Numbered from the stretch's first letter, positions 16,057 to 24,349 are shown. The stretch is 64,000 nt of DNA from Halobacillus litoralis (GCF_009856445.1 NZ_WMFA01000002.1:372001-436000); one strand, 5' to 3'. Notes: generated by a model from the sequence alone, not told the origin. Program-made: numbers and translations.

Positions 16057-17067
16057 ATGAAGAAGTTTTGGTTGTTTGCCCTCATGCTTGGGCTAGTCCT
16101 TCTTGCTGCCTGCGGAGGCGGTTCTGAGGAAGGATCAGGTAGCGAAGGAACAGAAGATCAGGAAGAAGAAACAACAGAAGAGGAAACGCGTTCGGTTACG
16201 ATTGAAGACGCGAACGGAGAGCAGACGATTGAAGGAACACCGAAGAAAGTCGTTGTTCTAGAGTGGACCTATGCGGAAAACCTTCAGGCGCTTGGCATGG
16301 AGCCGGTTGGTGTCGCTGGTCTTGATCAGTATGGAGACTGGGTTAATGTCGGTATTCCATTCAGCGAAGATGTGGAAGACGTAGGGACACGTCAGGAGCC
16401 GAACCTGGAAGCAATCTCCCGTTTGAATCCTGATTTAATCATTGGTGTTGATTTCCGCCACAATGCGATCAAAGAGGATTTGGAAAGCATCGCACCAACA
16501 GTGATGTTCGCCCCATACTCTGAAGAAGCGGCTCAGGATCAGTTCAAGAATATGAAAGAAGAGTTCAATACGATGGCAAAAATCGTCGATAAAAAGGACA
16601 AAGCTAAACAAGTCCTTTCTGATATGGAGAAGACATTCAAAGAGCAGCAGGCCCGCCTTGAAGAGGCAGGGAAAGATGGCATGAACTATGTGATCACTCA
16701 AGCGTTCACGATGCAGGACACGCCGACGCTTCGTTTGTTCACAGACAACTCCATGGTCGCACAGATCATGAACAGCATGGGTATGAAGAACGATTATGAG
16801 TCTGAAAAGCTTGAAGTATACGGCTACACCGAAACAACTGTCGAAGCGCTGCAAAACTATCAGGACTCCAACTTCTTCTACATCGTTCAGGAAGAAGACA
16901 ACATTTTCGAAGAACAGCTTTCAGGTAATCCGGTATGGGAAAACCTTGCGTTCGTAAAAGAAGATCGTACGTATCAAATGCCAGGGGATGCCTGGACATT
17001 CGGTGGACCACTATCCGCAGAAGTCTTAGCTGAACAAGTGGTGAACGCAGCACTTGAAGAAAAATAA
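16057..17067 (+). CDS. iron-siderophore ABC transporter substrate-binding lipoprotein
   Basis: A 336-residue extracellular lipoprotein of the FhuD/FecB/YfiY class. The signal peptide ends in the lipobox LLAAC, followed by a Gly/Ser/Glu-rich linker. The binding domain (TroA/BtuF-like) begins with RSVTIEDANGEQTIEG and contains KVVVLEWTYAENLQALG and LNPDLIIGVDFRHN. The start at 16057 is nine bases after GAAAGGA; an ATG at 16048 touches it. The gene is preceded by a Fur box, and the permease gene follows after 14 bases. The exact siderophore is not readable; hydroxamate or catecholate types are possible. Confidence 0.9.
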   Translation: MKKFWLFALMLGLVLLAACGGGSEEGSGSEGTEDQEEETTEEETRSVTIEDANGEQTIEGTPKKVVVLEWTYAENLQALGMEPVGVAGLDQYGDWVNVGIPFSEDVEDVGTRQEPNLEAISRLNPDLIIGVDFRHNAIKEDLESIAPTVMFAPYSEEAAQDQFKNMKEEFNTMAKIVDKKDKAKQVLSDMEKTFKEQQARLEEAGKDGMNYVITQAFTMQDTPTLRLFTDNSMVAQIMNSMGMKNDYESEKLEVYGYTETTVEALQNYQDSNFFYIVQEEDNIFEEQLSGNPVWENLAFVKEDRTYQMPGDAWTFGGPLSAEVLAEQVVNAALEEK

Positions 17068-17081
17068 AGTGAGTGGATGTT

Positions 17082-19106
17082 ATGAATTCTACACTTAAGA
17101 ACACAATGATTGCGGTTCTCACCTTTGGAGGTGGGACCGCGTTGTTGTGTCTTTTAACATTTATACATATCAATCAAGGGAATGTGGAAATACCATTGAG
17201 GGTTGTGGTTGAATCAATCGTCAATCCTCAGGATACGCTCCAGCACCATACGGTTCGAACACTCAGGCTGCCGCGGGCCGTAATGGGGATCATTGCCGGT
17301 GGGGCGCTGGCTGTATCTGGTGTGATTCTACAGACCGTTACGAAAAACCCGTTGTCGTCTGCAAGTACGCTTGGCATTCATTCAGGAACATATTTTGCTG
17401 TCGTTGTAACAACGATTTTCCTGCCAACCGCTATGGTCGGGAATGGAATCATGACTGCTTTTCTCGGCGGTATTCTGACGTTCCTATTTGTCTACGTTCT
17501 CTCAGGGGGTTCGGATGCAACACCTGTCCGGATGGTGCTTGCCGGGATGATCGTGACGTTCCTGTTCTCAGCGCTCACTTCGGTCCTGCAGATTTTTTAT
17601 GAAAATGAAACACAGGGGCTGTTTTTGTGGGGATCAGGAACACTGATCCAAAACGACTGGGGCGGCGTCACGTTTTCACTTCCGGTGATCATCGTGGGAG
17701 TGATTGTGTCTCTGAGCTATTCCAGCAAACTTGACACGCTTACCCTCGGGGACGATGTCGCGACGGCGCTCGGGCAGAATGTGCGCAGTGTTAAAGTCGT
17801 GACGATCATCGCCGCTGTGCTTTTGACGAGTGTGACCGTCAGTATTGTCGGTCCAATCGGCTTCGTCGGACTTGTCGCGCCGCACTTGATCAAACTGATC
17901 GGTTACCGTGCCCACCTGCCGCTCATCTTAGGATCGTTTTTATGGGGAGGAAACGTACTGCTTTTAGCGGACGTTCTCGCTAGAGTCATTGATCCGTCCT
18001 TCAATGAACTGCCCGTCGGAGCCATTACAGCGCTTGTCGGTTCACCATGGCTCATCTGGCTTGTCATGCGCATGAAACAGACAGGCAGTCAGGATAGCGG
18101 GGCGATCATGGCCGGGAAGAATTCCGCAACCCTTTCGATGAAAAAACTGCTGCCCGCTTTACTGGCGCTTATCATGATTACGCTGCTCGTCAGCCTTGCT
18201 TCAGGGAACTACGGATTTGAGCCGTTGGTCACCTACAATGCGTTCTTCGGGGAAGCGAATACTTTCTTACAAAACTTGATCATAGACTTGAGACTGCCGC
18301 GTGCGCTTGTCGCTTTGTTCAGTGGAGCGGTTCTCGCAGTCAGTGGTCTCATTTTTCAGGGAGTATTACGAAATCCGCTGGCGGACCCTTCTGTTATCGG
18401 GATCACTTCCGGTGCTGGTGTGGGCGCGTTGATGACGATGTACTGGTTCAGTGTATCGGCTGTGTGGATTCCCGTCGGTGCGATGGCCGGCGCGTTGGTC
18501 TTCTTCATCATTGTCATGGCTCTCGGGGCTAAAGCGGAGTTCCAACCGACGGTACTGGCGTTACTCGGAATCGGGATGTCTGCCTTCGGTTCGGCGCTCA
18601 TTCAAATCATGGTGGTCCAGGCGGATATCAGCGTAGCCTCCGCGTTAACGTGGCTTTCTGGAACAACGTATGCCAAAGGGTGGAGTGAACTGCTGCAATA
18701 CTTGATCTGGCCGGTCTTGTTGTTCATCCCACTGCTTGCTTTTTATATTAAAACGCTCGATGTACTGTCGCTCGGTGACGATACGGCCAAAGGGCTCGGA
18801 CTCCGTGTCGTGAACGTCCGCTTTCAAATGGCGTTGATCGCCACACTCCTTGCCGCCTGTAGTGTCGCTGCGGTCGGTTCTATCGGATTCGTCGGCCTGA
18901 TCGCCCCGCACCTTGCACGGCTGCTTGTGGGGAGCGTTAATCAGAAGCTGCTGCCTGTTACGATGCTGATCGGCGGAGCGCTGCTGGTCGTTGCGGATTT
19001 GTTCAGTCGGACACTCCTTGCGCCTAACGAAATTCCATCAGGGATTCTCGTCGCCTTAATTGGTGCGCCTTACTTTTTATGGTTGATGAAAAAGCGTGCG
19101 ACTTAA
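17082..19106 (+). CDS. fused iron-siderophore ABC permease (two FecCD domains)
   Basis: A 674-residue membrane protein in which two FecCD-type permease halves are joined, each with about ten helices. The repeated pattern LRLPRAVMGIIAGGALAVSG (first half) and LRLPRALVALFSGAVLAVSG (second half) marks the two units, as do two copies of IGFVGLVAPH / IGFVGLIAPH, the loop contacting the ATPase. The domain order resembles fused FhuB. No ATPase gene follows; a terminator overlaps the stop. The likely partner ATPase is encoded at 59372-60202. Confidence 0.92.
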   Translation: MNSTLKNTMIAVLTFGGGTALLCLLTFIHINQGNVEIPLRVVVESIVNPQDTLQHHTVRTLRLPRAVMGIIAGGALAVSGVILQTVTKNPLSSASTLGIHSGTYFAVVVTTIFLPTAMVGNGIMTAFLGGILTFLFVYVLSGGSDATPVRMVLAGMIVTFLFSALTSVLQIFYENETQGLFLWGSGTLIQNDWGGVTFSLPVIIVGVIVSLSYSSKLDTLTLGDDVATALGQNVRSVKVVTIIAAVLLTSVTVSIVGPIGFVGLVAPHLIKLIGYRAHLPLILGSFLWGGNVLLLADVLARVIDPSFNELPVGAITALVGSPWLIWLVMRMKQTGSQDSGAIMAGKNSATLSMKKLLPALLALIMITLLVSLASGNYGFEPLVTYNAFFGEANTFLQNLIIDLRLPRALVALFSGAVLAVSGLIFQGVLRNPLADPSVIGITSGAGVGALMTMYWFSVSAVWIPVGAMAGALVFFIIVMALGAKAEFQPTVLALLGIGMSAFGSALIQIMVVQADISVASALTWLSGTTYAKGWSELLQYLIWPVLLFIPLLAFYIKTLDVLSLGDDTAKGLGLRVVNVRFQMALIATLLAACSVAAVGSIGFVGLIAPHLARLLVGSVNQKLLPVTMLIGGALLVVADLFSRTLLAPNEIPSGILVALIGAPYFLWLMKKRAT

Positions 19107-19127
19107 CGGTCACACGCTTCTTTTTTT
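19092..19127 (+). terminator. rho-independent terminator
   Basis: AAGCGTGCGAC and GTCACACGCTT (10 of 11 paired) with a T7 tract; the hairpin includes the permease stop codon. Confidence 0.8.
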
Positions 19128-19181
19128 ACGCGTATGTATGCTATGATAATGAAAAAATGAACGCCAGGGGAGAGTTACACT

Positions 19182-20150
19182 ATGAAGATTCCATACATCA
19201 AATGCCACGGATCAGGGAACGATTTCATCCTGATCGATGAGATTGAAAAAGACTTTCGTTTTTCAGAAACCGAGCGTGAGGAGCTTTCACTACTATTGTG
19301 TGACCGAGCTAAAGGGATCGGTTCGGATGGCATTCTTTTTGTGATGCCGAGTGAAAAAGCAGAAGGTCGGATGCGGATGTTCAACTCCGACGGCACGGAA
19401 GCCGAAATGTGCGGCAACGGGCTGCGTTGTGTCGCGCGACATATGATTGAGAAACTGGGGAACAAGGAAATCGCGATCGAAACAGAAAAAGCCGTCCTTC
19501 CCGTTTCACAAGTGGAGGAAATCTTCCCGGAGATCGAAACGTTCTCTGTCATGATTGAGCCGGTTAGTTTCGAGGTCGAGTCCCTGCCGATGATTTTTGA
19601 CGGAAAAGAAGCCGTCGATGTGAAAATTCCAGGATTGTCCGAGACGCGCACGTTCACAGCCTTGAGCGTGCCGAACCCGCACATTGTGACTATAGTTGAT
19701 TCCGTCGATCAGGAGGAGCTGCTGTCGGTCGGGAAAAAAGCGAATGCTTTGCCGGAAGTTTTTCCGAATGGTGTGAACGTGAGCTATGTTCAGGTGTTAG
19801 AGAAAAACAAAATCTTCGTCCGGACGTTCGAGCGCGGCGTAGGCTTGACGAATGCCTGCGGCACCGCGATGAGTGCCTCTTCGTTAGTATCGACGATTCT
19901 AGGACCGAATGATTTGGATACACCGATCGTGGTCATCAACAAAGGCGGGCTCGTTAACTGTGTCGTGGAAAAAGAAGAGGGACGTTTCTCTATCCAGCTG
20001 CGCGGGAATGGAACCAATGTCTATCAAGCAGAGGTCGACGTCGATTTGGAAGCCCACACCTTTGAAGTTTCCGAAAAGCAATTTTTTGAAGAAGAAAATG
20101 CGACCTATGAAAAACTAGAAGCGTTTGCCGCTTCAGAAATCGGAGGTTGA
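19182..20150 (+). CDS. dapF: diaminopimelate epimerase
   Basis: Converts LL- to meso-diaminopimelate for lysine and peptidoglycan synthesis (EC 5.1.1.7). The two catalytic cysteines are in MCGNGLRC (N-terminal half) and [11 protein letters not shown] (C-terminal half), and the start [13 protein letters not shown] is typical. At 322 residues it is about 40 longer than the usual 275-285; the extra part is an acidic C-terminal tail after the last DapF strand. GGGGAGAG precedes the start. The next gene, yjbQ-type, follows after four bases, so the two are coupled. Confidence 0.95.
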   Translation: MKIPYIKCHGSGNDFILIDEIEKDFRFSETEREELSLLLCDRAKGIGSDGILFVMPSEKAEGRMRMFNSDGTEAEMCGNGLRCVARHMIEKLGNKEIAIETEKAVLPVSQVEEIFPEIETFSVMIEPVSFEVESLPMIFDGKEAVDVKIPGLSETRTFTALSVPNPHIVTIVDSVDQEELLSVGKKANALPEVFPNGVNVSYVQVLEKNKIFVRTFERGVGLTNACGTAMSASSLVSTILGPNDLDTPIVVINKGGLVNCVVEKEEGRFSIQLRGNGTNVYQAEVDVDLEAHTFEVSEKQFFEEENATYEKLEAFAASEIGG

Positions 20151-20154
20151 TGAT

Positions 20155-20550
20155 ATGTTGAAGACGTTTCATGTTAAAACCGATCACCATGATCAAATGA
20201 TTGATGTGACCAGCCAGGTCCAGGACTGGATCCGTGAGGAAGGCGTCAAGGACGGTGTTGTCGTTGTACAATCGATGCACACGACGGCAGGTCTTACAGT
20301 AAATGAAAATGCCGATCCTGATGTGAAAACAGATATGCTGAACCGCTTCCGTGAAGTGTATCCATGGGATCACCCGGAAGACCGCCATGCTGAAGGAAAC
20401 ACGGCTGCTCATATGAAAACGAGCACGGTCGGACATGCTCAGACACTGCTTGTGGAAGATGGCAGGCTTGTGCTTGGAACCTGGCAGGGGCTTTACTTTT
20501 GTGAGTTTGACGGACCGAGAAGCCGGAAGTTTGTAGCGAAGTTGTTATAA
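20155..20550 (+). CDS. yjbQ: YjbQ family (UPF0047) protein
   Basis: A 131-residue protein of the YjbQ/UPF0047 family, a small beta-rich trimeric fold. Conserved family residues appear in [40 protein letters not shown] and [15 protein letters not shown]. Members can show weak thiamine-phosphate synthase activity, but the physiological role is unsettled. The start at 20155 is set by GGAGG inside the end of dapF. An upstream in-frame ATG at 20125 is rejected since it lies within dapF without a ribosome site. Confidence 0.9.
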   Translation: MLKTFHVKTDHHDQMIDVTSQVQDWIREEGVKDGVVVVQSMHTTAGLTVNENADPDVKTDMLNRFREVYPWDHPEDRHAEGNTAAHMKTSTVGHAQTLLVEDGRLVLGTWQGLYFCEFDGPRSRKFVAKLL

Positions 20551-20555
20551 GAGAG

Positions 20556-20591
20556 AAGGGAAGGCCCGTCGTCGGTGCCTTCCCTTTTTAA
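20556..20591 (+). terminator. rho-independent terminator
   Basis: AAGGGAAGGC (20556-20565) and GCCTTCCCTT (20577-20586) with a T-run end the dapF-yjbQ transcript. Confidence 0.85.
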
Positions 20592-20632
20592 TGGGATAGT
20601 CCAAAAAGCCTGTCTTTTTCCATGGAAGGACA

Positions 20633-20641
20633 TGGTATAAT
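20633..20641 (+). promoter_or_regulatory. extended -10 promoter of holin-like toxin locus
   Basis: TGGTATAAT is a perfect extended -10, about 65 bases before the short toxin-like reading frame. Confidence 0.55.
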
Positions 20642-20706
20642 TTAAAGTGGATCACGCTTTATGCCAATTGAATAGGGTGTCGGCTAACCCCACCGCAAAG
20701 GGGGTG

Positions 20707-20811
20707 ATGCCTCTGAGTATGTATGAATCGTTGATGGTGATGATCGCGTTCAGTTCGTTCATCGTTTCCGTTCTCGGCTTAGTTGTCGCGATTTTACGCA
20801 TAAAAAAATAG
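20707..20811 (+). CDS. putative holin-like toxin, type I toxin-antitoxin
   Basis: A 34-residue peptide (30 if the ATG at 20719 is used) made of one hydrophobic helix: MYESLMVMIAF at the start, SFIVSVLGLVVAIL in the middle and a basic end RIKK. This YESLxxM start, single helix and lysine tail match the small putative holin-like toxin family of Bacilli, which are kept silent by an antisense RNA. A strong AAAGGGGGTGATG ribosome site, extended -10 promoter, and two hairpins downstream support a real locus. The peptide would act at the cell membrane. Family membership is by pattern; toxicity is not shown. Confidence 0.7.
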   Translation: MPLSMYESLMVMIAFSSFIVSVLGLVVAILRIKK

Positions 20812-20849
20812 ACTCCCTATTCTGACGTGAATGCGGGTGAGTCTATTTT
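20805..20849. terminator. hairpin downstream of holin-like toxin
   Basis: AAAATAGACTC (20805-20815) and GAGTCTATTTT (20839-20849) pair perfectly around a 23-base loop. It lies over the stop codon and could end the toxin mRNA or the opposing antitoxin RNA. Confidence 0.65.
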
Positions 20850-20884
20850 AAGGCTGCGCCCTTTGGCTGAAGCGCTGATCCGGG

Positions 20885-20916
20885 AGGACCACAGTGCCAG
20901 CTGTGGTCCTTTTCTT
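20885..20916 (+). terminator. second hairpin terminator of toxin locus
   Basis: AGGACCACAG and CTGTGGTCCT are perfect arms around TGCCAG, then a T-rich run. In type I loci such a second hairpin usually closes the toxin transcript after the region of overlap with the antitoxin RNA. Confidence 0.75.
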
Positions 20917-20983
20917 ATGTGTATCCTATATCTGCTCTTATCATACCACATTTTTTGAAAAAGAAACAGGTGGGTGGTTTGGA

Positions 20984-21098
20984 CAGGTATCAATTAAATT
21001 TCGATTATATCGGTTGAATTTAAAATATATCGGTTAAATCACCAATATATCAATGAAAAGCAGGTAAATATCGGCTGAATATTCTATATATCAACCTA
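20984..21098. repeat. array of six TATCRRTTRAAT motifs, 20-21 bp period
   Basis: TATC begins at 20988, 21008, 21028, 21048, 21069 and 21089. The units read TATCAATTAAAT, TATCGGTTGAAT, TATCGGTTAAAT, TATCAATGAAAA, TATCGGCTGAAT and TATCAACCTATC. The array fills the gap between the toxin locus and the terminator of the YeeE-type gene. Its motif matches the array at 36881-36996. Confidence 0.75.
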
Positions 21099-21101
21099 TC
21101 C

Positions 21102-21137
21102 AAAAACCCTCCAGCCGGGAAGCTGGAGGGTTTTCTT
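21102..21137 (-). terminator. terminator of YeeE/YedE-type transporter gene
   Basis: AAAACCCTCCAGC and GCTGGAGGGTTTT are perfect arms around CGGGAA; on the minus strand a T-run follows. Confidence 0.85.
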
Positions 21138-22385
21138 TTAACAAATGGAATCTTTTGGGTTTGGGTTTTTCATGCCGAAAATCGGACGCAGGAACAGAGC
21201 AAGGTAGGTGCCGGCGAGCGCCATGATCATCCATACCCAGCCATGAAGACTGAAGGAGGCGATGCCGCCGAAATACGCGCCGATGTTACATCCGAAGGCA
21301 AGGCGTGCGCCGTATCCCATCAGAACACCACCAATGATGGACGCAGCCCCGATGCCGGGTTTGATTTTTCCTGGCTTGAAGTTGCCTTGAAAGCTTGCCG
21401 CGATGAACGCGCCAAGGATGATGCCGAAGTTCATGACACTTGTGGAGTCGGCAAGGACGGTTTGATTGAGTGGTGCCGGATCATTGGACCAATACGTCCA
21501 GCCCGCAACATCGACACCGAACATCTGGATGAACTTCGAGCCCCAAAGTGCAAAGGCGGAAGTGATTCCCCAAGGATTGCCGCGTACCGCAAGGGTGATG
21601 GCATTCAATACGCCTAGGATCACAGCAGCAAGAAGCAGCGGCCAGGCGCCACGCCAAAGTTTTTTCAAACCGGTCGTCGTTTTAAGCGGCGCCATTTTCG
21701 GCGGATTCTTTTTCCGAGCCACTTTAACCGTAATGCCATAGATGCCTAAGAAAATCGCCAGCTGCAGAATCCAGCCGCCGAAATAACCGAAGCCGGTGGA
21801 CTCCGCTAATGAAATAGCTGGAAGTGTAGGCGTTTCACGCCAGAATCCGATGTGGTAAGCACCAAGTACGGACCCTCCGATGAAACCGAGCAGCGTGAGG
21901 ATCATGGAAGATTTACCTCCACCGACAGTGTAAAGCGTTCCGGATGCACAGCCGGACCCGAGCTGCATGCCGATTCCGAAAATAAAGGAACCGAAGACAA
22001 CGCTGATGCCGACAGGGAACACATACCCTTGAGGCGCGTTACCTGTGAAACTGAATCCTGTACCAAGGATGATAGCAAATAGGGTTGTCGCAACAGCGAG
22101 CATGAGCATATGTGCTTGAAGCCCCTGCACATTTCCGACCGAAATCAGCCGTCTGAATGCAGAAGTGAAGCCGAACCGTGCATGCAGAAGCACGAGTCCG
22201 AAAGCAAGGCCAATCAAGAACAGCACGCCCTGCGTGAAGGTGGTGACAGATATAATCGTTATAAATAAAAGCAGCGATACGATCGCTCCGATCCATACGA
22301 ATGGCTTTTGTACCGGATCTAACGGAGCGACAACGGTCGAACGATTGTTTTCTTCGACCGTCTGCTGGGCAGTCTGTTGTTGCAT
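21138..22385 (-). CDS. YeeE/YedE family thiosulfate (sulfur) transporter
   Basis: A 415-residue membrane protein with two YeeE/YedE (TsuA-like) halves and about ten helices. Conserved cysteines thought to relay thiosulfate sit in GMQLGSGCASGTLYTVGGG and in ARLAFGCNIGAYFGG. The N-terminal 25 residues are Gln/Thr-rich and cytoplasmic. TAGGAGG precedes the start. No TusA/YeeD sulfur carrier or rhodanese gene is adjacent, although such partners are common. The substrate call of thiosulfate follows the characterised YeeE of Spirochaeta and E. coli; other sulfur compounds remain possible. Confidence 0.88.
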   Translation of the reverse strand: MQQQTAQQTVEENNRSTVVAPLDPVQKPFVWIGAIVSLLLFITIISVTTFTQGVLFLIGLAFGLVLLHARFGFTSAFRRLISVGNVQGLQAHMLMLAVATTLFAIILGTGFSFTGNAPQGYVFPVGISVVFGSFIFGIGMQLGSGCASGTLYTVGGGKSSMILTLLGFIGGSVLGAYHIGFWRETPTLPAISLAESTGFGYFGGWILQLAIFLGIYGITVKVARKKNPPKMAPLKTTTGLKKLWRGAWPLLLAAVILGVLNAITLAVRGNPWGITSAFALWGSKFIQMFGVDVAGWTYWSNDPAPLNQTVLADSTSVMNFGIILGAFIAASFQGNFKPGKIKPGIGAASIIGGVLMGYGARLAFGCNIGAYFGGIASFSLHGWVWMIMALAGTYLALFLRPIFGMKNPNPKDSIC

Positions 22386-22544
22386 GTTTTATTCCTCCTA
22401 AATCCGATTTGTTTACTTAGTATTAACAGAACTTTTGATATTGTAACGAAGACTCGTCTATTTGTAAATCATGTTGCATACAATGGTTGTACAAAGAGAA
22501 CAAAGCTCAGTCTTTACGTAGAATTAACATGATTCAACGTGGAC

Positions 22545-22748
22545 AAGTGGTACAATAAATGTGTAGACAGGACGACCTAAAACACTTATTGGAGGGATGT
22601 CTTATACCTGTCGCTCGCTCATATGTCACTCGCTGGTTTTTCTTTGTTTGTGGGAAAGCAAATCGAAGAACTTCTTGGCGTACATCTGGCGCACCTCCCC
22701 CTACATAAAGACTGAGATCGAAAGCGACGCTGCCGGCGTGGCTTTTTT
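22545..22748 (+). other. short transcription unit without a convincing gene
   Basis: An extended -10-like TGGTACAAT (about 22549-22557), a GGAGGG at about 22592-22597 and a terminator hairpin (AGCGACGC, TGCCG, GCGTGGCT, T-run; 22723-22748) mark a roughly 190-base transcript. One frame gives a 30-residue peptide from ATG 22629 with MSLAGFSLFVGKQIEELLG, but that start is about 30 bases from GGAGGG. A frame from ATG right after GGAGGG runs through the terminator. It may be a small RNA or a toxin-like peptide. Confidence 0.4.
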
Positions 22749-22769
22749 GTTGTTTTCAGGGTTGTTGTA

Positions 22770-22882
22770 GCTGCTATTGAAGGAGAAAATGGCTTCTATT
22801 TACTGAACCTGCTAATAAATGCAGGAAAGTCGCTAATATATTCACTAAACCTGCTAATAAATAACAAGCGGCAGAACTTAAC
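22770..22882. repeat. array of GCTAATAAAT motifs, about 20-21 bp period
   Basis: The clear copies GCTAATAAAT, GCTAATATAT and GCTAATAAAT start at 22811, 22832 and 22853. Degenerate copies stand near 22773, 22792 and 22871. A longer unit, ACTRAACCTGCTAATAAAT, repeats at 22802 and 22844 (42 bases). The array lies between a short transcription unit and the small gene at 23032. Confidence 0.6.
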
Positions 22883-23031
22883 CATCAAAGATACCGATAA
22901 AAATACGGAAAGGCACAGACGCCCATACCTATGTCTGTTGTAAAAGATGTATGAGTTTTAATTTTAAGATTAAACTAAAAAGCAGGTGGGTAAGTAATAG
23001 TAAGTTACATATAGGAAAAGGAGTGGTTAAC

Positions 23032-23268
23032 ATGGCATCAAAAAAAGAGTGGCACGTGATTTTCCTGTTGGATAGTAAGCGCGTTGTGACGCATGACCTG
23101 GAGTTGAGCGAAGAAATGAATGAACGCGAAGCCTCTGAGTTCATCACGAAGCAGCTGGACAAAGGGACATGGTGGTTCTTAGAAGATGGCGTCGCACTTC
23201 ATACGAGCGGGGTTGAAAGTTTTTATTTAGACAAGTGTGCAAAGAAAACAAGGTTCAGCAGAGATTAA
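23032..23268 (+). CDS. small conserved-looking protein of unknown function (78 aa)
   Basis: A soluble 78-residue protein with mixed strands and helices: an N-terminal strand WHVIFLLDSKRVV, an acidic helix with EEMNEREASEFI, and a C-terminal hairpin GTWWFLEDGVALH. I do not recognise a family. The start at 23032 follows AAAAGGAGTGG; the longer ORF from 22951 has no such site. A bidirectional terminator follows directly. Confidence 0.65.
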   Translation: MASKKEWHVIFLLDSKRVVTHDLELSEEMNEREASEFITKQLDKGTWWFLEDGVALHTSGVESFYLDKCAKKTRFSRD

Positions 23269-23310
23269 AAAAGCGCGGCTTTCCTGTGAAAAGGAAGCGG
23301 CGCTTTTTTT
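23266..23310. terminator. bidirectional terminator
   Basis: AAAAAAGCGC-GGCTTTCCT and AGGAAGC-GGCGCTTTTTT pair around GTGAAA, with A and T runs for both convergent genes. Confidence 0.8.
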
Positions 23311-23563
23311 AGAGTTTTTTTTGTTTAAGGGTCAGGAATGCGGCAACTATGACAAAGAGGTCAATGATGACCATGCCCGTGCCCATCGCTATAGAGATAT
23401 TGAACCCTTGAATGAGTTGAAACACGAGTAATGCGCTTAGGAAAGAAAGAATGATCCATCCTTTTTTTCTGCTTTTTGAAAATATAGAGATGAAAATTAT
23501 GGCGGCGAGTGTTACGCCAATAATTTGAGCGATAAATAGGCCGATGTACATGATGATACTCAA
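23309..23563 (-). CDS. small membrane protein of unknown function (84 aa)
   Basis: An 84-residue product with three hydrophobic helices (about 3-25, 35-52 and 58-77) and a basic loop KSRKKG between the first two, so the loop is likely cytoplasmic. The start given is TTG at 23563 with AAAGGG eleven bases before; an ATG four codons later is an alternative. No named family is recognised. It is read toward the gene at 23032, sharing a terminator. Confidence 0.6.
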   Translation of the reverse strand: MSIIMYIGLFIAQIIGVTLAAIIFISIFSKSRKKGWIILSFLSALLVFQLIQGFNISIAMGTGMVIIDLFVIVAAFLTLKQKKL

Positions 23564-23683
23564 TCTGAATCATTCCCTTTCATTAGGATCTGAACGTGAA
23601 AACTGTCTCGATGTGTATGTGTCGTTCTTATGGGATACGTATTTCGGTAAGAGCAAGTTTCAAAATGCTGCTGCAAAAATAAA

Positions 23684-23709
23684 AAAACTCTCCCTTAAAG
23701 GAAGAGTTT
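23684..23709 (-). terminator. terminator of 3D-domain protein gene
   Basis: On the minus strand AACTCTTCCTTT pairs with AAGGGAGAGTT and is followed by a T-run. Confidence 0.75.
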
Positions 23710-24202
23710 AATTCAGAATTTCCACTTCGACTTGACGGCGTCCGTAGTCGAAGGCGTCATTTTCCTGTGCCATAAAGAGATCGATGCGGTGACCTTCAAT
23801 GTCTCCACCAATGTCACCAGCGACGGCTACACCATAGCCGGGTACGCGTACTTTAGATCCTAGAGGGATGACGTTCGGATCGACGGCGATCACTTTTTGA
23901 TCCGGATTGGCACGAAGGTCAATCCCTGTGTAAGTGACTCCGCTGCATCCTTCACAAAAGGCCGTGTAGGCCGTTGCTTCCACAGCAACGGTGCGTTTGA
24001 CATCATCTTTCTTCGTGGATGCTGTGACGGCTTTCTTTTCTTTATCTGGAAAACGTTCGAGATCTTTGGTTTTTTTATCTAAAGAGAGGGATTTCGTTTC
24101 AATATTTTGAGCGGGCTTGTCCACTTCATCGGCAGCTACCGGAAGTGTAAGACCGAAGATGACCATAGGCAAAAGAAGAAGGGATAGTAGACGTTTGTTC
24201 AT
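23708..24202 (-). CDS. secreted 3D-domain protein (cell-wall lytic type)
   Basis: A 164-residue exported protein. A Sec signal peptide covers about residues 1-24 (ends PVAADE), a charged linker follows, and the C-terminal 90 residues form a 3D domain, named for three aspartates: see AVDPNVIPLGSKV, AGDIGGDIEG and HRIDLFM. This is the double-psi beta-barrel catalytic core of MltA-like lytic transglycosylases, found in Bacillus YocH, YabE and YuiC. It probably cuts peptidoglycan glycan strands outside the cell. There is no LysM or SH3 binding module, unlike YocH. The gene is monocistronic. Confidence 0.85.
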   Translation of the reverse strand: MNKRLLSLLLLPMVIFGLTLPVAADEVDKPAQNIETKSLSLDKKTKDLERFPDKEKKAVTASTKKDDVKRTVAVEATAYTAFCEGCSGVTYTGIDLRANPDQKVIAVDPNVIPLGSKVRVPGYGVAVAGDIGGDIEGHRIDLFMAQENDAFDYGRRQVEVEILN

Positions 24203-24319
24203 TATGCATGTCCCCTTTCAATATTTCACTTAGCCCATTGTAACAACTGCCGGATGCCCTTACAAAGACAAAATACCTACAAATAGATTACATTCCTGTG
24301 ACAAATGACACCTTTTTGA

Positions 24320-24349
24320 AAAAGAGCCGCTTTTATTCTGCGGCTCCAG
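24320..24349 (-). terminator. terminator of the 28-residue ORF
   Basis: On the minus strand GAGCCGC, AGAATAAAA, GCGGCTC form a hairpin with a T5 run, eight bases after the short ORF stop. Confidence 0.75.
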
